Assembly (NCBI RefSeq): GCF_014851765.1
Contig: NZ_JACVAI010000001.1
Location: 1,410,429-1,474,428, forward strand
Reading direction: 5' to 3'
Length of the DNA stretch: 64,000 nucleotides
Source: Pseudomonas sp. PDM04
GTDB lineage: Bacteria; Pseudomonadota; Gammaproteobacteria; Pseudomonadales; Pseudomonadaceae
The notes beneath the pieces were generated by a model. The model searched no databases. It saw only the letters and a program-made list of their open reading frames with translations, and was not told the origin of the DNA. A program made the translations under genes and the position numbers. The first letter of the stretch is position 1, and each line of letters opens with the position of its first letter. Below, piece by piece: positions 42,711 to 51,624 of this stretch.

Positions 42711-43058
42711 ACTCGGTCACCTTTGTGGGAGCCATTCGACGCAATACCCAGGCGGTGCTGCGCCTCGAAGTGACTGTCGAAACCACCCGCACTACCTACG
42801 AAAAGCGCAGAGCAAGCGGACTGCACACAAGGGGTCTTGGAAGACGCCACCTGTGATGCAGGTTTCGGCGGTCTGTCTTCGTAATACTCCAAAACCCATG
42901 ACAGAAAAAAGCACTTTGACGCTTTTTTGAAGTTTATTTTTCAGAGTGACGAATAGCCCTTGGCGTGCAGGCAATGTGCCGTTAAAGTCGGAAGTCCGCC
43001 TGCATCGAATTTCCTCGAAAAACCGCCCAAAACCCAATGTTTACGGGCGTTCTCCTGT
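42711..43058. other. Intergenic region with small inverted repeats
   Basis: This 348-bp gap holds the promoter of the phoH-like gene and a hairpin at 42905-42928. Two short perfect inverted repeats lie side by side: GTCTTGGAAGAC (42835-42846) and ACCTG-N5-CAGGT (42850-42864). No gene is supported. A small RNA is possible but nothing here matches one I know. Confidence 0.5.
42905..42928. terminator. AT-rich hairpin, possible bidirectional terminator
   Basis: AAAAAAGC and GCTTTTTT pair exactly around an eight-base loop. The stem has only two GC pairs but carries As and Ts on both sides, so it could end weak transcripts in either direction. Confidence 0.4.
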
Positions 43059-44183
43059 TCAGCGAAACGCGTCCTGACAATCTTCCCAACCGATCCCGCT
43101 GGGCGCCGTTTGCGTGATCAGCCACGGCAGCGCCGTTTTCACCCCGTCCTGCTTGACGTTGAAGTTGATCACCCCGTGCCGCCACAGCAGCATCAGGGTC
43201 AGCACCCGTTGTGCGCTTTGATGGGCCTTGAGCTTGCCGGCACCGTCCTGGGCGTCGATGTCCCATAACGCAACCTGCAAGCCCTGGGACCTGAAGAAGC
43301 CTTCGGCGTCCGAACGGCGCTGACCATCGGGTGGACGAAACAGCGGCACATAGTTCTCGGGCAGCTTGCTCCTGACCAGTTCCGCGCTACGGCGGACCGA
43401 GTCCTGCCAGTCCTGCCAATGGCTGTGGGAGCGGAACTCCCAACCCTGCACGCCGATGCATTGCGTGGAGTAAGTGGCCTGCAGGCTGGCTACCGAACGA
43501 TCGCCCAGGCGCGCCTGGACGTCCTTGCCGAGCACGAAGAAGGTGCCGGTCAGATTCGCCTTGCGCAGGTAATCGGCTACCCAGGCGGTGTTGTCCGGCG
43601 CGGCATTGGCGGCGCTGTCGAAGGTCAGCAGGAACAGCCGGTCATGCATCGCCTCGCCATTGCGCTCGTAGTCGCCGAAACGATCGATTTCACTGCTGGT
43701 TTGCGGGAACAGCGCGGCCTTGCGCAGAAGTTCGTCGAGGTACTGCGCATGGAACAACCGGCTGGGTTCGGCCCACTTTACATAGAAGCTGTCTTCGCTG
43801 ATCTGGAACTTGGCCGCCTGTTCGCGCAGGGTCGCCATGTCCTCGACCAGGAAACAGAAGGACGCATCCTGGTCGCAGCTCTTCTGCGCAAAGTTGTAGT
43901 TGTCCAGCAGGCGTTGCCACAGGCGCTGACGCAGCTGGTTGACCGACTCCGAGTTGACCGTGCGCAGGCCCAGGCGTTGGGCCAGCCCGGCGTCGTCCAG
44001 CGACTCGCTGGCCCACAGCACCCGGGCGAACATCAGGATTTCCGCACGCGACGCGACATCGAACAGCGTCGGGTTGCCGAGCGGCTCGGGCCAGGTGCCG
44101 CGATCGAGCGTCGCCACATCGCCCGGCGCGGCCGCCGCACCGACACTCAACAGCCAGGCCAACAATATAAAACCGATACGCAA
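43059..44183 (-). CDS. Secreted polysaccharide deacetylase-like protein
   Basis: A 374-residue exported protein. A signal peptide ([20 protein letters not shown]) follows a TTG start at 44183, which has a GGAGA site at good distance; no in-frame ATG occurs before the signal. Residues 25-170 are of unknown fold. A NodB-type domain follows, with [10 protein letters not shown], a [11 protein letters not shown] block, RSHSHWQDW and [10 protein letters not shown]. The first motif has one Asp where active enzymes have two (TFDD), so catalysis is uncertain. It is divergent from yaaA. A carbohydrate substrate is likely but unproven. Confidence 0.75.
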   Translation of the reverse strand: MRIGFILLAWLLSVGAAAAPGDVATLDRGTWPEPLGNPTLFDVASRAEILMFARVLWASESLDDAGLAQRLGLRTVNSESVNQLRQRLWQRLLDNYNFAQKSCDQDASFCFLVEDMATLREQAAKFQISEDSFYVKWAEPSRLFHAQYLDELLRKAALFPQTSSEIDRFGDYERNGEAMHDRLFLLTFDSAANAAPDNTAWVADYLRKANLTGTFFVLGKDVQARLGDRSVASLQATYSTQCIGVQGWEFRSHSHWQDWQDSVRRSAELVRSKLPENYVPLFRPPDGQRRSDAEGFFRSQGLQVALWDIDAQDGAGKLKAHQSAQRVLTLMLLWRHGVINFNVKQDGVKTALPWLITQTAPSGIGWEDCQDAFR

Positions 44184-44354
44184 TGGGATGTCTCCATAAC
44201 AAAACCCGCGCGGCACTATAGCCGATCCGGCACTTGCACCACGATGCCCCCCAGGGTTACGGGTCGGGCACCGACCATCACCTATGGACTTGATAGCTGG
44301 AGTCATCAGGGACAACCCCCTAGAATCGCCCCCACGATCAAAGGAGACGACTTC

Positions 44355-45134
44355 ATGCTGATGGTGATTTCCCCCGCCAAGACCCTCGATTACGAAACAC
44401 CGCCGGCGACCCAGCGATTTACCCAGCCGCAGTACCTCGACCATTCCCAGGAGCTGATCCTGCAATTGCGCGACCTGACGCCTGCTCAGATCAGCGAACT
44501 GATGCACGTCTCCGACAAGATCGGCGGCCTCAACGCCGCGCGCTTCGGCAGCTGGACCCCGGCCTTTACCCCGGACAACGCCAAGCAGGCCCTGCTGGCC
44601 TTCAAGGGTGACGTGTACACCGGCCTCAATGCCCAGACCTTCAGCGAAGCCGACTTCGATTTCGCGCAACAGCACTTGCGCATGCTGTCCGGCCTGTATG
44701 GCCTGCTGCGCCCACTGGACCTGATGCAGCCGTATCGCCTGGAAATGGGCACTCGACTGGCCAATGCCCGTGGCAAGGACCTGTACGCCTTCTGGGGCAC
44801 GCGGATCAGCGAATGGTTGAACGAAGCCCTGGCCGACCAGGGCGACGATGTGCTGCTGAACCTGGCGTCGAACGAGTACTTCTCGGCGGTCAAACGCACG
44901 GCTCTGAACGCCCGTGTCATCAATACCGAGTTCAAGGACCTGAAAAACGGCCAGTACAAGATCATCAGCTTCTACGCGAAAAAGGCCCGGGGCCTGATGA
45001 GCCGTTTCGTCATCGAAGAACGCATTGATGACCCGGCTCGACTCAAGCAGTTCGACGTTCAAGGCTATCGCTACAGCGCCGAACAGTCGAAACCCGACAG
45101 CCTGGTCTTCCTGCGCGATCACGCGCCCGAGTAA
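44355..45134 (+). CDS. yaaA: Peroxide stress protein YaaA (DUF328)
   Basis: A 259-residue YaaA protein, reported in E. coli to lower free iron and limit damage under peroxide stress. Family landmarks: [17 protein letters not shown] at the start, [55 protein letters not shown] and [19 protein letters not shown] 44355 follows AAGGAGA. It is a single-gene unit followed by a hairpin terminator. Confidence 0.94.
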   Translation: MLMVISPAKTLDYETPPATQRFTQPQYLDHSQELILQLRDLTPAQISELMHVSDKIGGLNAARFGSWTPAFTPDNAKQALLAFKGDVYTGLNAQTFSEADFDFAQQHLRMLSGLYGLLRPLDLMQPYRLEMGTRLANARGKDLYAFWGTRISEWLNEALADQGDDVLLNLASNEYFSAVKRTALNARVINTEFKDLKNGQYKIISFYAKKARGLMSRFVIEERIDDPARLKQFDVQGYRYSAEQSKPDSLVFLRDHAPE

Positions 45135-45135
45135 A

Positions 45136-45152
45136 TGCGCCAATCTGGCGCA
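45136..45152. repeat. Inverted repeat overlapping the yaaA terminator
   Basis: TGCGCCA-ATC-TGGCGCA is a perfect 7-3-7 hairpin just after the yaaA stop. It shares bases 45148-45152 with the terminator stem, so the two structures exclude each other. Confidence 0.6.
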
Positions 45153-45177
45153 CGACCGCAAAAACCCGGTCGTGCGC
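45148..45177 (+). terminator. Terminator of yaaA
   Basis: GCGCACGACC and GGTCGTGCGC form a 10-bp stem with a 10-base loop, followed by a pyrimidine-rich CTCTTCCCTTTTC tail. Confidence 0.75.
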
Positions 45178-45221
45178 CTCTTCCCTTTTCGTCCGACAAT
45201 CCTCCCGCTGATTCGCCATTA

Positions 45222-45235
45222 TTTTGGCGCCAAAA
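45222..45235. repeat. 14-bp perfect palindrome
   Basis: TTTTGGCGCCAAAA in the far-upstream algD region, about 715 bp before the algD start. Related TGGCGC strings occur at 45146 and near 45275. Confidence 0.6.
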
Positions 45236-45294
45236 CACTGTCTGTCACATTTTTAACTTTAGTTTCACTCGACTTGGCGCATTTTTTTCCGTAG

Positions 45295-45402
45295 TGGCAC
45301 TGAAAAAAATTCTCGGTAGTGGCACAAAAATATCTCACGCGTTTAAGTCCCCGTGTAACAAGGGTGAGACAGCAAGTGCCATCAATTTGAAAGTAGTGCC
45401 AT
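45295..45402. repeat. Four-copy TGGCAC/GTGCCA repeat array
   Basis: TAGTGGCAC occurs twice (ending at 45300 and 45324) and GTGCCATC twice (45377-45384 and 45396-45403), the latter pair in inverse orientation. Spacing is about 24 and 19 bp. This looks like a multi-site binding region for a DNA-looping regulator. Confidence 0.55.
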
Positions 45403-45489
45403 CTTTTTCCATATTTCAAGAAATTTCAGAAATCGCGATGGGCGGATCGGAACTATGTCCAAATGCATAGCTCATACCACCGGTAGCGA

Positions 45490-45514
45490 TTATCTCTGGA
45501 TATGTACGAGATAA
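45490..45514. repeat. Inverted repeat TTATCTC/GAGATAA
   Basis: A perfect 7-bp inverted repeat with an 11-bp spacer (centre to centre about 18 bp), which would place both arms on similar faces of the helix. Candidate dimer-binding site. Confidence 0.5.
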
Positions 45515-45826
45515 CTTACGCAGAGAAGAGATTTACCTGGCCTGAATTGTCACAACAACTTCAACTCGGTAATCCCTGATTTGGGCAAGACCAACAGGAA
45601 AGGAGATACGCACCATTAATATCCCCTACACGGCCAAGGCTGCGCCCCTGTAAACGTGCTCTCCCGAGCACCCAAACGCTTGATCCACGGGCCTTTTGCC
45701 TGGCATCGAGTGTGGAAGACCTTTGCACGAAGAACCTCTGACCAGAGGACTCAGCTGCATAACGGGGCAAGTCATAACAATTAAGGCCTAGTTACGCACA
45801 CCTTGAGTGCACTTATTTAGACACTC

Positions 45827-45833
45827 GGAACTT
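45827..45833 (+). promoter_or_regulatory. algD: Candidate AlgU (sigma-22) -35 element of algD
   Basis: GGAACTT is the -35 core of AlgU/RpoE-type promoters and of P. aeruginosa algD. It lies 118 bp upstream of the algD ATG. A good TCTGA-like -10 is not obvious 16-17 bp downstream (ACTGC is there). A second GGAACTA with a TCATA 16 bp downstream lies at 45449-45475 and is the alternative. Confidence 0.5.
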
Positions 45834-45950
45834 ATATGCCTGCACACGGCACTGCGACGCCTGTCAGCCGCACTTCCGAGTGCACTATGACCGCTGAACA
45901 CCATTAACTCCGGCCATGTAATGGCTTGATTAAACACAGAGGAAAATGCG

Positions 45951-47267
45951 ATGCGCATCAGCATATTTGGTTTGGGTTACGTCGGTGCAGTCTGTGCCGG
46001 TTGCCTCTCTGCACGGGGCCACGACGTCGTTGGCGTCGATGTCGCCAAGGACAAGATCGACATGATCAACGCCGGTAAATCACCGATCGTTGAACCGGGT
46101 CTGGGTGAGTTGCTGGCCAAGGGCATCGAAACCGGCCGTCTGCGCGGTACGACCAACTTCGCCGAGGCGATTCGCGATACCGACCTGTCGATGATCTGCG
46201 TCGGCACGCCGAGCAAAAAGAACGGCGACCTGGAACTGAACTACATCGAAGCGGTGTGCCGCGAGATCGGTTTTGTCCTGCGTGAAAAATCCACTCGCCA
46301 CACCATCGTCGTGCGCAGCACCGTGCTGCCGGGCACCGTCGCAAACGTTGTCATCCCGATCCTCGAAGACTGCTCCGGCAAGAAAGCCGGTGTGGATTTC
46401 GGCGTGGCCGTGAACCCTGAGTTCCTGCGTGAAAGCACCGCGATCGCCGACTACGACCAGCCGCCAATGACCGTCATCGGCGAACTGGACAAAGCCTCGG
46501 GCGACGTTCTGCAATCGCTGTACGAAGAGCTCGACGCGCCGATCATCCGCAAGGACATCGCCGTTGCCGAGATGATCAAGTACACCTGCAACGTGTGGCA
46601 CGCCGCCAAGGTGACCTTCGCCAACGAGATCGGCAACATCGCCAAGGCCGTGGGCGTCGATGGTCGCGAAGTGATGGACGTGGTCTGCCAGGACAAGACC
46701 CTGAACCTGTCCCAGTACTACATGCGCCCTGGTTTCGCCTTCGGCGGTTCCTGCCTGCCCAAGGACGTTCGCGCCCTGACCTACCGTGCCGGCTCGCTGG
46801 ACGTGGAAGCGCCGCTGCTGAACTCGCTGATGCGCAGCAACGAGGCCCAGGTGCAGAACGCCTTCGACATCGTCTCCAGCCACGACAAACGCAAAGTCGC
46901 CCTGCTGGGCCTGAGCTTCAAGGCCGGCACCGACGACCTGCGCGAAAGCCCGCTGGTGGAGCTGGCGGAAATGCTGATCGGCAAGGGTTTCGACCTGAGC
47001 ATCTACGACAGCAACGTCGAATACGCCCGCGTTCACGGGGCGAACAAGGACTACATCGAGTCGAAGATCCCGCACGTCTCGTCCTTGCTCAATTCTGACT
47101 TCGACGCCGTCATCGACAATTCCGACGTGATCATCCTCGGCAACCGCGACGAGAAATTCCGCACCCTGGTGCAGAACGTCCCGCACGGCAAGCAAGTGAT
47201 CGACCTGGTGGGCTTCATGGCTCAAGCCACCAGCGTCAGTGGTCGCACCGAAGGGATCTGCTGGTAA
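45951..47267 (+). CDS. algD: GDP-mannose 6-dehydrogenase
   Basis: A 438-residue NAD-dependent four-electron dehydrogenase making GDP-mannuronate, the committed precursor of alginate. The N-terminal Rossmann motif is [19 protein letters not shown]. The catalytic cysteine is Cys268 in FGGSCLPKD, and the C-terminal UDP/GDP-sugar domain has [16 protein letters not shown]. Length and residues match P. aeruginosa AlgD. It starts at ATG 45951 after AGAGGAAAA. First gene of the alginate operon, preceded by a long control region and followed by a REP pair before alg8. Confidence 0.98.
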   Translation: MRISIFGLGYVGAVCAGCLSARGHDVVGVDVAKDKIDMINAGKSPIVEPGLGELLAKGIETGRLRGTTNFAEAIRDTDLSMICVGTPSKKNGDLELNYIEAVCREIGFVLREKSTRHTIVVRSTVLPGTVANVVIPILEDCSGKKAGVDFGVAVNPEFLRESTAIADYDQPPMTVIGELDKASGDVLQSLYEELDAPIIRKDIAVAEMIKYTCNVWHAAKVTFANEIGNIAKAVGVDGREVMDVVCQDKTLNLSQYYMRPGFAFGGSCLPKDVRALTYRAGSLDVEAPLLNSLMRSNEAQVQNAFDIVSSHDKRKVALLGLSFKAGTDDLRESPLVELAEMLIGKGFDLSIYDSNVEYARVHGANKDYIESKIPHVSSLLNSDFDAVIDNSDVIILGNRDEKFRTLVQNVPHGKQVIDLVGFMAQATSVSGRTEGICW

Positions 47268-47278
47268 GGCAGCCTCTC

Positions 47279-47394
47279 CTGCAGGAGCGAGGGGGACGCC
47301 CAGTCCTTGCTCGCGATGGACTCAGCGACACCGCAGGGTGTCAGGTTGCCAGCGGCATCGTTGGCGACCTTCGCGAGCAAGCTTGCTCCTACAG
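47279..47394. repeat. REP inverted pair inside the alg operon (algD-alg8)
   Basis: A diverged forward copy (47280-47320, with an extra GGGGACGCCCAGT insert) and an inverted copy at 47371-47394. It fills most of the 146-bp gap between algD and alg8 and could stabilise the algD mRNA or reduce read-through. Confidence 0.8.
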
Positions 47395-47413
47395 CTTTTA
47401 CGGATCGAGACGG

Positions 47414-48904
47414 ATGCAAATTATGCACAGGCTAAAGCACGGTCTACTCCAGGCCGCCGGTTGGCTGTTTTACTTGAGTATCTTGATGGGCATCGCCACG
47501 GCGTTGCCTGTGTCCACGTTCGACTCCGAGTCGAAGGACTTCATTTTCCTGATCGGTATCGTCGGTATCTGGCGCTACTCGATGGGCGCCACGCACTTTC
47601 TGCGCGGCATGCTGTTTCTGTACGTGGTCTACCCGCACCTGCGGCGCAAAGTGCGCAAGCTGGGTAAAGCGGCAGACCCGTCCCATGTGTTCCTGATGGT
47701 CACCAGTTTCCGTATCGACGCCCTGACCACCGCCCAGGTCTACAGCTCGGTCATCCGCGAAGCCATCGACTGCGGCCTGCCAACCACCGTGGTCTGCTCG
47801 ATCGTGGAAATGTCCGATGAACTGCTGGTGAAAAGCCTGTGGAACCGGATGAACCCACCGTCGCGGGTCAAACTCGACTTCGTGCGTATTCCGGGTACCG
47901 GCAAGCGCGATGGCCTGGCCTACGGTTTCCGCGCCATCTCCCGCCACCTGCCGGATGACCGTGCGGTCGTGGCGGTGATCGACGGCGACACCGTGCTCGC
48001 CGAAGGCGTCGTACTCAAGACCGTGCCGTGGTTCCAGCTGTTCGGCAACGTCGGCGGCCTGACCACCAACGAGTTCTGCGAAGTGCGCGGCGGCTACATC
48101 ATGAGCGAGTGGCACAAGCTGCGCTTCGCCCAGCGCCACATCAACATGTGCTCGATGGCCCTGTCCAAGCGTGTGCTGACCATGACCGGCCGCATGTCGG
48201 TGTTCCGCGCCTCCGTGGTCACCAACCCCGACTTCATCGCCGACGTGGAAAGCGACTCGCTGCAACACTGGCGCCTGGGCCGCTTCAAGTTCCTCACCGG
48301 CGATGACAAATCGAGCTGGTTCAGCCTGATGCGCCTGGGCTACGACACTTTCTACGTGCCCGACGCCGCGATCCACACCGTGGAGCACCCGCCGGAGAAA
48401 AGCTTCATCAAGGCCAGCCGCAAGCTGATGTTCCGCTGGTACGGCAATAACCTGCGCCAGAACTCCCGCGCCCTGGGCCTGGGGATGAAACGCCTCGGCC
48501 TGTTTACCTCGGTGGTGCTGTTCGACCAGCGCGTGTCGATGTGGACCTCGCTGCTGGGACTGACTGTCGCGCTGCTCGCCAGCTTCAAGTACGGCACCGC
48601 GTTCATCCTGGTTTACCTGCTGTGGATCGGCATCACCCGCCTGATCCTGACCCTGCTGCTGTCGTGTTCCGGTCACCGGATCGGCCCGGCCTACCCGGCG
48701 ATTCTCTATTACAACCAGATCGTCGGCGCGCTGGTGAAGATCTACGTGTTCTTCCGCCTCGACCAACAGTCCTGGACTCGCCAACCCACTTCTCTGTCCC
48801 GTGATCTCGCCAGCTTTCAACGTTGGTTCAACACCTGGTCGTCTCGGACCATGACCTTCTCTGCGGGCAGCATCTTTGTCGCCACGCTGCTGTTGATGGT
48901 CTGA
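47414..48904 (+). CDS. alg8: Alginate polymerase glycosyltransferase
   Basis: A 496-residue inner-membrane family 2 glycosyltransferase that polymerises mannuronate from GDP-mannuronate. N-terminal helices (about 15-35 and 40-75) precede the cytoplasmic GT domain, which has [16 protein letters not shown] (Asp-x-Asp-like) and the acceptor region ending [11 protein letters not shown]; further helices close the C-terminus. It acts with Alg44, which senses cyclic di-GMP. Confidence 0.97.
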   Translation: MQIMHRLKHGLLQAAGWLFYLSILMGIATALPVSTFDSESKDFIFLIGIVGIWRYSMGATHFLRGMLFLYVVYPHLRRKVRKLGKAADPSHVFLMVTSFRIDALTTAQVYSSVIREAIDCGLPTTVVCSIVEMSDELLVKSLWNRMNPPSRVKLDFVRIPGTGKRDGLAYGFRAISRHLPDDRAVVAVIDGDTVLAEGVVLKTVPWFQLFGNVGGLTTNEFCEVRGGYIMSEWHKLRFAQRHINMCSMALSKRVLTMTGRMSVFRASVVTNPDFIADVESDSLQHWRLGRFKFLTGDDKSSWFSLMRLGYDTFYVPDAAIHTVEHPPEKSFIKASRKLMFRWYGNNLRQNSRALGLGMKRLGLFTSVVLFDQRVSMWTSLLGLTVALLASFKYGTAFILVYLLWIGITRLILTLLLSCSGHRIGPAYPAILYYNQIVGALVKIYVFFRLDQQSWTRQPTSLSRDLASFQRWFNTWSSRTMTFSAGSIFVATLLLMV

Positions 48905-48939
48905 CCGAACTCGCCTGAATTAACTAGGAAACCGCCCAT

Positions 48940-50109
48940 ATGAATACCGCCGTCAACGCCAACGTAGTGCATGAATCCGAAGCCCAGCGCCAGCACGCCC
49001 GGGTCAAAATCCCGGCCAAGCTGCGCTTCTTCGGTCCCGACCGTACACCGGTCGAAGCCCGAGTCCTGGACCTCTCCGCCGGCGGCCTGGCGTTCAACGC
49101 CGGCCAGCTGCCGCTCAAGATCGGTGACGTGCACAAGGCGCGCCTGCAGTTCGTCATCGATAACCTCGGCCTGGCCATGGACGTCGAACTGCAAGTGCGC
49201 TCCTTCGACCGCCAGACCGGTCGTGCCGGTTGCCAGTTCCAGAACCTGGAGCAGCAGGACATCTCGACCCTGCGCCACCTGATCACCTCGCACCTGGCCG
49301 GCGACATCGTCAGCATCGGCGAAGTGCTGGCGACCCTGCAGCGCGACAACTTCACCAAGGCGCGCAAGCAAAAGGACGGCGGCAGCGGCATGACCCCGTT
49401 CGGTCGTCTGCGTGCAGTGACCTTCAGCCTGGCGATTTTCCTCGTCGGTCTGGCGGCGTTCGGCTTCATTTTCAAATCGGTGTACGGCATGTATTTCGTC
49501 AGCCACGCCCAGGCCGGCCTGGTTGCCGTGCCGGGCATGAACATCACCATGCCGCGTGACGGCACCGTGCAGAGCCTGGTCAAGGCCGACGGCGTCGCCG
49601 CCAAGGGCGCGCCTCTGGCGACCTTCAGCACCAGCATGCTCGACGTGCTCAAGGGCCACCTGGACGAAGACCAGTTGCAACCGGCCAAGGTTGAAGAACT
49701 GTTCGGCAAGCAGATGACCGGCACCCTGACCTCGCCGTGCGATTGCACCGTGGCCCAGCAACTGGTCGCCGACGGCCAGTACGCCAGCAAGGGCGACGTG
49801 ATCTTCCAGCTGGTGCCGCGCAACAGCGAAGCCAACGTCGAGGCACGCTTCTCCTATCGCCAGTTCAGCGATGTTCGCCCAGGCACCAGCGTCAGCTTCC
49901 AGATCGCCGGCGAAGACCAGACCCGCACCGGCAAGATCGTCAGCAGCACCAGCCTGAAAAGTGCCGACCTGTCGTCCGACATCCGCGTGCTGATCCAGCC
50001 GGACGAGCCCCTGGACAGCAAATTCGCCGGTCGTCCGGTGGAAGTGAACAGCGACCGCGGCCCGAACCTGAACTGGCTGATCAACAAAGCCATGGCTGCT
50101 GGCCTGTAA
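48940..50109 (+). CDS. alg44: Alginate co-polymerase, cyclic di-GMP-binding
   Basis: A 389-residue membrane protein. The cytoplasmic PilZ domain carries the cyclic di-GMP motifs RQHAR (RxxxR, about residues 18-22) and DLSAGG. One transmembrane helix lies near residues 162-182. The periplasmic part resembles membrane-fusion adaptors (GMNITMPRDGTVQSLVKADGVAAKGAPLATF, TSPCDCTVAQQLV). Binding of cyclic di-GMP is required for polymerisation by Alg8. Follows alg8 by 35 bp. Confidence 0.97.
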   Translation: MNTAVNANVVHESEAQRQHARVKIPAKLRFFGPDRTPVEARVLDLSAGGLAFNAGQLPLKIGDVHKARLQFVIDNLGLAMDVELQVRSFDRQTGRAGCQFQNLEQQDISTLRHLITSHLAGDIVSIGEVLATLQRDNFTKARKQKDGGSGMTPFGRLRAVTFSLAIFLVGLAAFGFIFKSVYGMYFVSHAQAGLVAVPGMNITMPRDGTVQSLVKADGVAAKGAPLATFSTSMLDVLKGHLDEDQLQPAKVEELFGKQMTGTLTSPCDCTVAQQLVADGQYASKGDVIFQLVPRNSEANVEARFSYRQFSDVRPGTSVSFQIAGEDQTRTGKIVSSTSLKSADLSSDIRVLIQPDEPLDSKFAGRPVEVNSDRGPNLNWLINKAMAAGL

Positions 50110-50118
50110 GCGGAGGAC

Positions 50119-51624
50119 ATGACCGTGATGAAACCTATCCTCCATACACCGCAAACCCTGTGGGAGCGAGCCTGCTCGCGATGGGATCAGCGCGGTCTGT
50201 CTGATGCAACGCGGCGCCTGCATCGCCAGCAGGCTGGCTCCCACAGGGGGGCGGTGTGTGCTCTGGCGTTGGCAGTCAGCCTCGTCGGCTGCGCCGGCCT
50301 GCCCGACCAGCGCCTGGCCAATGAAGCCCTCAAGCGTGGCGACACCGCGCTGGCCCAGCAGAACTACAAGGCCCTGGCCGACCTCGGTTACAGCGAGGCT
50401 CAAGTGGGGCTCGCCGACATCCAGGTCGACAGCCGCGACCCGGCACAGATCAAGCAGGCCGAAGCCACCTACCGCGCCGCCGCCGACGTGTCGCCGCGTG
50501 CCCAGGCGCGCCTCGGCCGCCTGCTGGTGGCCAAGCCGGGTTCCACCGAAGCCGAACAGCACGAAGCCGAAACCCTGTTGAAAAAAGCCTCGGCCAACGG
50601 TGAAGGCAACACGCTGATCCCGCTGGCGATGCTGTACCTGCAATACCCGCACAGTTTCCCCGACATCAATGCCCAGCAGCAGATCAGCCAATGGCGCGCC
50701 GAAGGCAAACCGGAAGCCGGCCTGGCCCAAGTGCTGCTCTATCGCACCCAGGGTACTTACGACCAGCACCTGGACGAAGTGGCGAGCATCTGCAAGGCCG
50801 CGTTGAACACCACCGACATCTGCTACGTCGAACTGGCCACGGTCTACCAGAAACAGGGCAAGACCGAACAGCAGGCCGCGCTGATCAAGCAGATGCAGGC
50901 CGCGCACACCCGCGGCACCGTGTCCGCCCAGCGGGTGGACAGCGTGGCGCGCGTCCTCGGCGACTCGAGCCTGGGCAAGACCGACGAAAAAACCGCCCAG
51001 GCGCTGCTCGAAGACATCGCACCCGGCTACCCCGCTTCCTGGGTCAGCCTGGCGCAGTTGCTCTACGACTTCCCGGAACTGGGCGACGTCGACACCATGA
51101 TGAAGTACCTGGACAACGGTCGCGCCGCTGACCAGCCGCGTGCCGAACTGCTGCTCGGCAAGCTCTACTACGAAGGCAAATGGGTGCCGGCCGACGCGAA
51201 AGCCGCCGAGGCCCACTTCCAGAAAGCCGTCGGCAAGGAAGTCGCTGCCGATTACTACCTCGGCCAGATCTACCGTCGCGGCTACCTGGGCCAGGTCTAT
51301 TCGCAAAAAGCCCTGGACCACCTGCTGACCGCCGCGCGCAACGGCCAGAACAGTGCCGACTTCGCCATCGCCCAGCTGTTCTCCCAAGGCAAGGGCACCA
51401 AGCCCAACCCGCTGAATGCCTATGTGTTCAGCCAACTGGCCAAGGCCCAGAACACCCCGCAAGCCACCGAGCTCGCACAAACACTCGAAGCCCAACTGCC
51501 GCCTGCCCAGCTCGCCGAGGCCCAACGCCTGTTGAAACAAGAACAGGCCGTTCGGGGTGCCTTGAGCCAGAACACGCTGGAACTGCATGCCCTGCAAGAA
51601 GAAGACGGCGAGGAAACCTTATGA
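50119..51624 (+). CDS. algK: Alginate secretion lipoprotein with REP-derived N-terminal insert
   Basis: A 501-residue outer-membrane lipoprotein with TPR-like (Sel1) repeats that scaffolds the secretion complex with AlgE. The mature part from [18 protein letters not shown] is collinear with known AlgK. The lipobox LVGC places the lipidated cysteine at residue 58, about 30 residues later than in P. aeruginosa AlgK. The difference is a complete REP pair (50159-50248) read in frame, giving an Arg/His-rich stretch before the hydrophobic [13 protein letters not shown]. Starts are uncertain: ATG 50119, GTG 50125 or ATG 50128 ahead of the REP, or GTG 50254 after it, where REP bases supply an AGGGGG site. 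Its stop overlaps algE. Confidence 0.92.
   Translation: MTVMKPILHTPQTLWERACSRWDQRGLSDATRRLHRQQAGSHRGAVCALALAVSLVGCAGLPDQRLANEALKRGDTALAQQNYKALADLGYSEAQVGLADIQVDSRDPAQIKQAEATYRAAADVSPRAQARLGRLLVAKPGSTEAEQHEAETLLKKASANGEGNTLIPLAMLYLQYPHSFPDINAQQQISQWRAEGKPEAGLAQVLLYRTQGTYDQHLDEVASICKAALNTTDICYVELATVYQKQGKTEQQAALIKQMQAAHTRGTVSAQRVDSVARVLGDSSLGKTDEKTAQALLEDIAPGYPASWVSLAQLLYDFPELGDVDTMMKYLDNGRAADQPRAELLLGKLYYEGKWVPADAKAAEAHFQKAVGKEVAADYYLGQIYRRGYLGQVYSQKALDHLLTAARNGQNSADFAIAQLFSQGKGTKPNPLNAYVFSQLAKAQNTPQATELAQTLEAQLPPAQLAEAQRLLKQEQAVRGALSQNTLELHALQEEDGEETL
50159..50248. repeat. REP inverted pair within the algK coding region
   Basis: Forward core (CTGTGGGAGCGAGCCTGCTC) from 50159 and inverted core ending about 50248, 90 bp in all, a multiple of three. 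It keeps the algK frame open and alters only the segment ahead of the lipoprotein signal. Confidence 0.9.

Larger units (their letters stand above)
45178..45950 (+). promoter_or_regulatory. algD upstream regulatory region
   Basis: A 773-bp region with no supported gene, much more AT-rich than its surroundings. algD promoters of Pseudomonas are known to integrate AlgU, AlgR, AlgB and AmrZ through far-upstream sites. Elements visible here, left to right: the palindrome TTTTGGCGCCAAAA (45222-45235); four TGGCAC/GTGCCA copies (45295-45402); a GGAACTA at 45449; the inverted repeat TTATCTC/GAGATAA (45490-45514); two GAGTGCACT copies flanking a GGAACTT (45805-45886); and GCCAT-GTA-ATGGC (45913-45925). 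The true start site cannot be fixed from sequence alone. Confidence 0.7.

Noticed and set aside
42775..42900. Rsm-type small RNA upstream of the phoH-like gene
   Set aside because: The short inverted repeats do not expose repeated GGA loops as RsmX/Y/Z do, and no promoter or strong terminator frames the segment.
43059..45161. A 700-codon minus-strand frame running across yaaA
   Set aside because: Its first half is the antisense of yaaA and lacks any signal or motif; only the part from TTG 44183 has a signal peptide and a recognisable domain.
45292..45330. Sigma-54 promoter suggested by TGGCAC in the algD upstream region
   Set aside because: Neither copy has the required TTGC/GC element at the -12 position; they read AAAAT and TATCT there.
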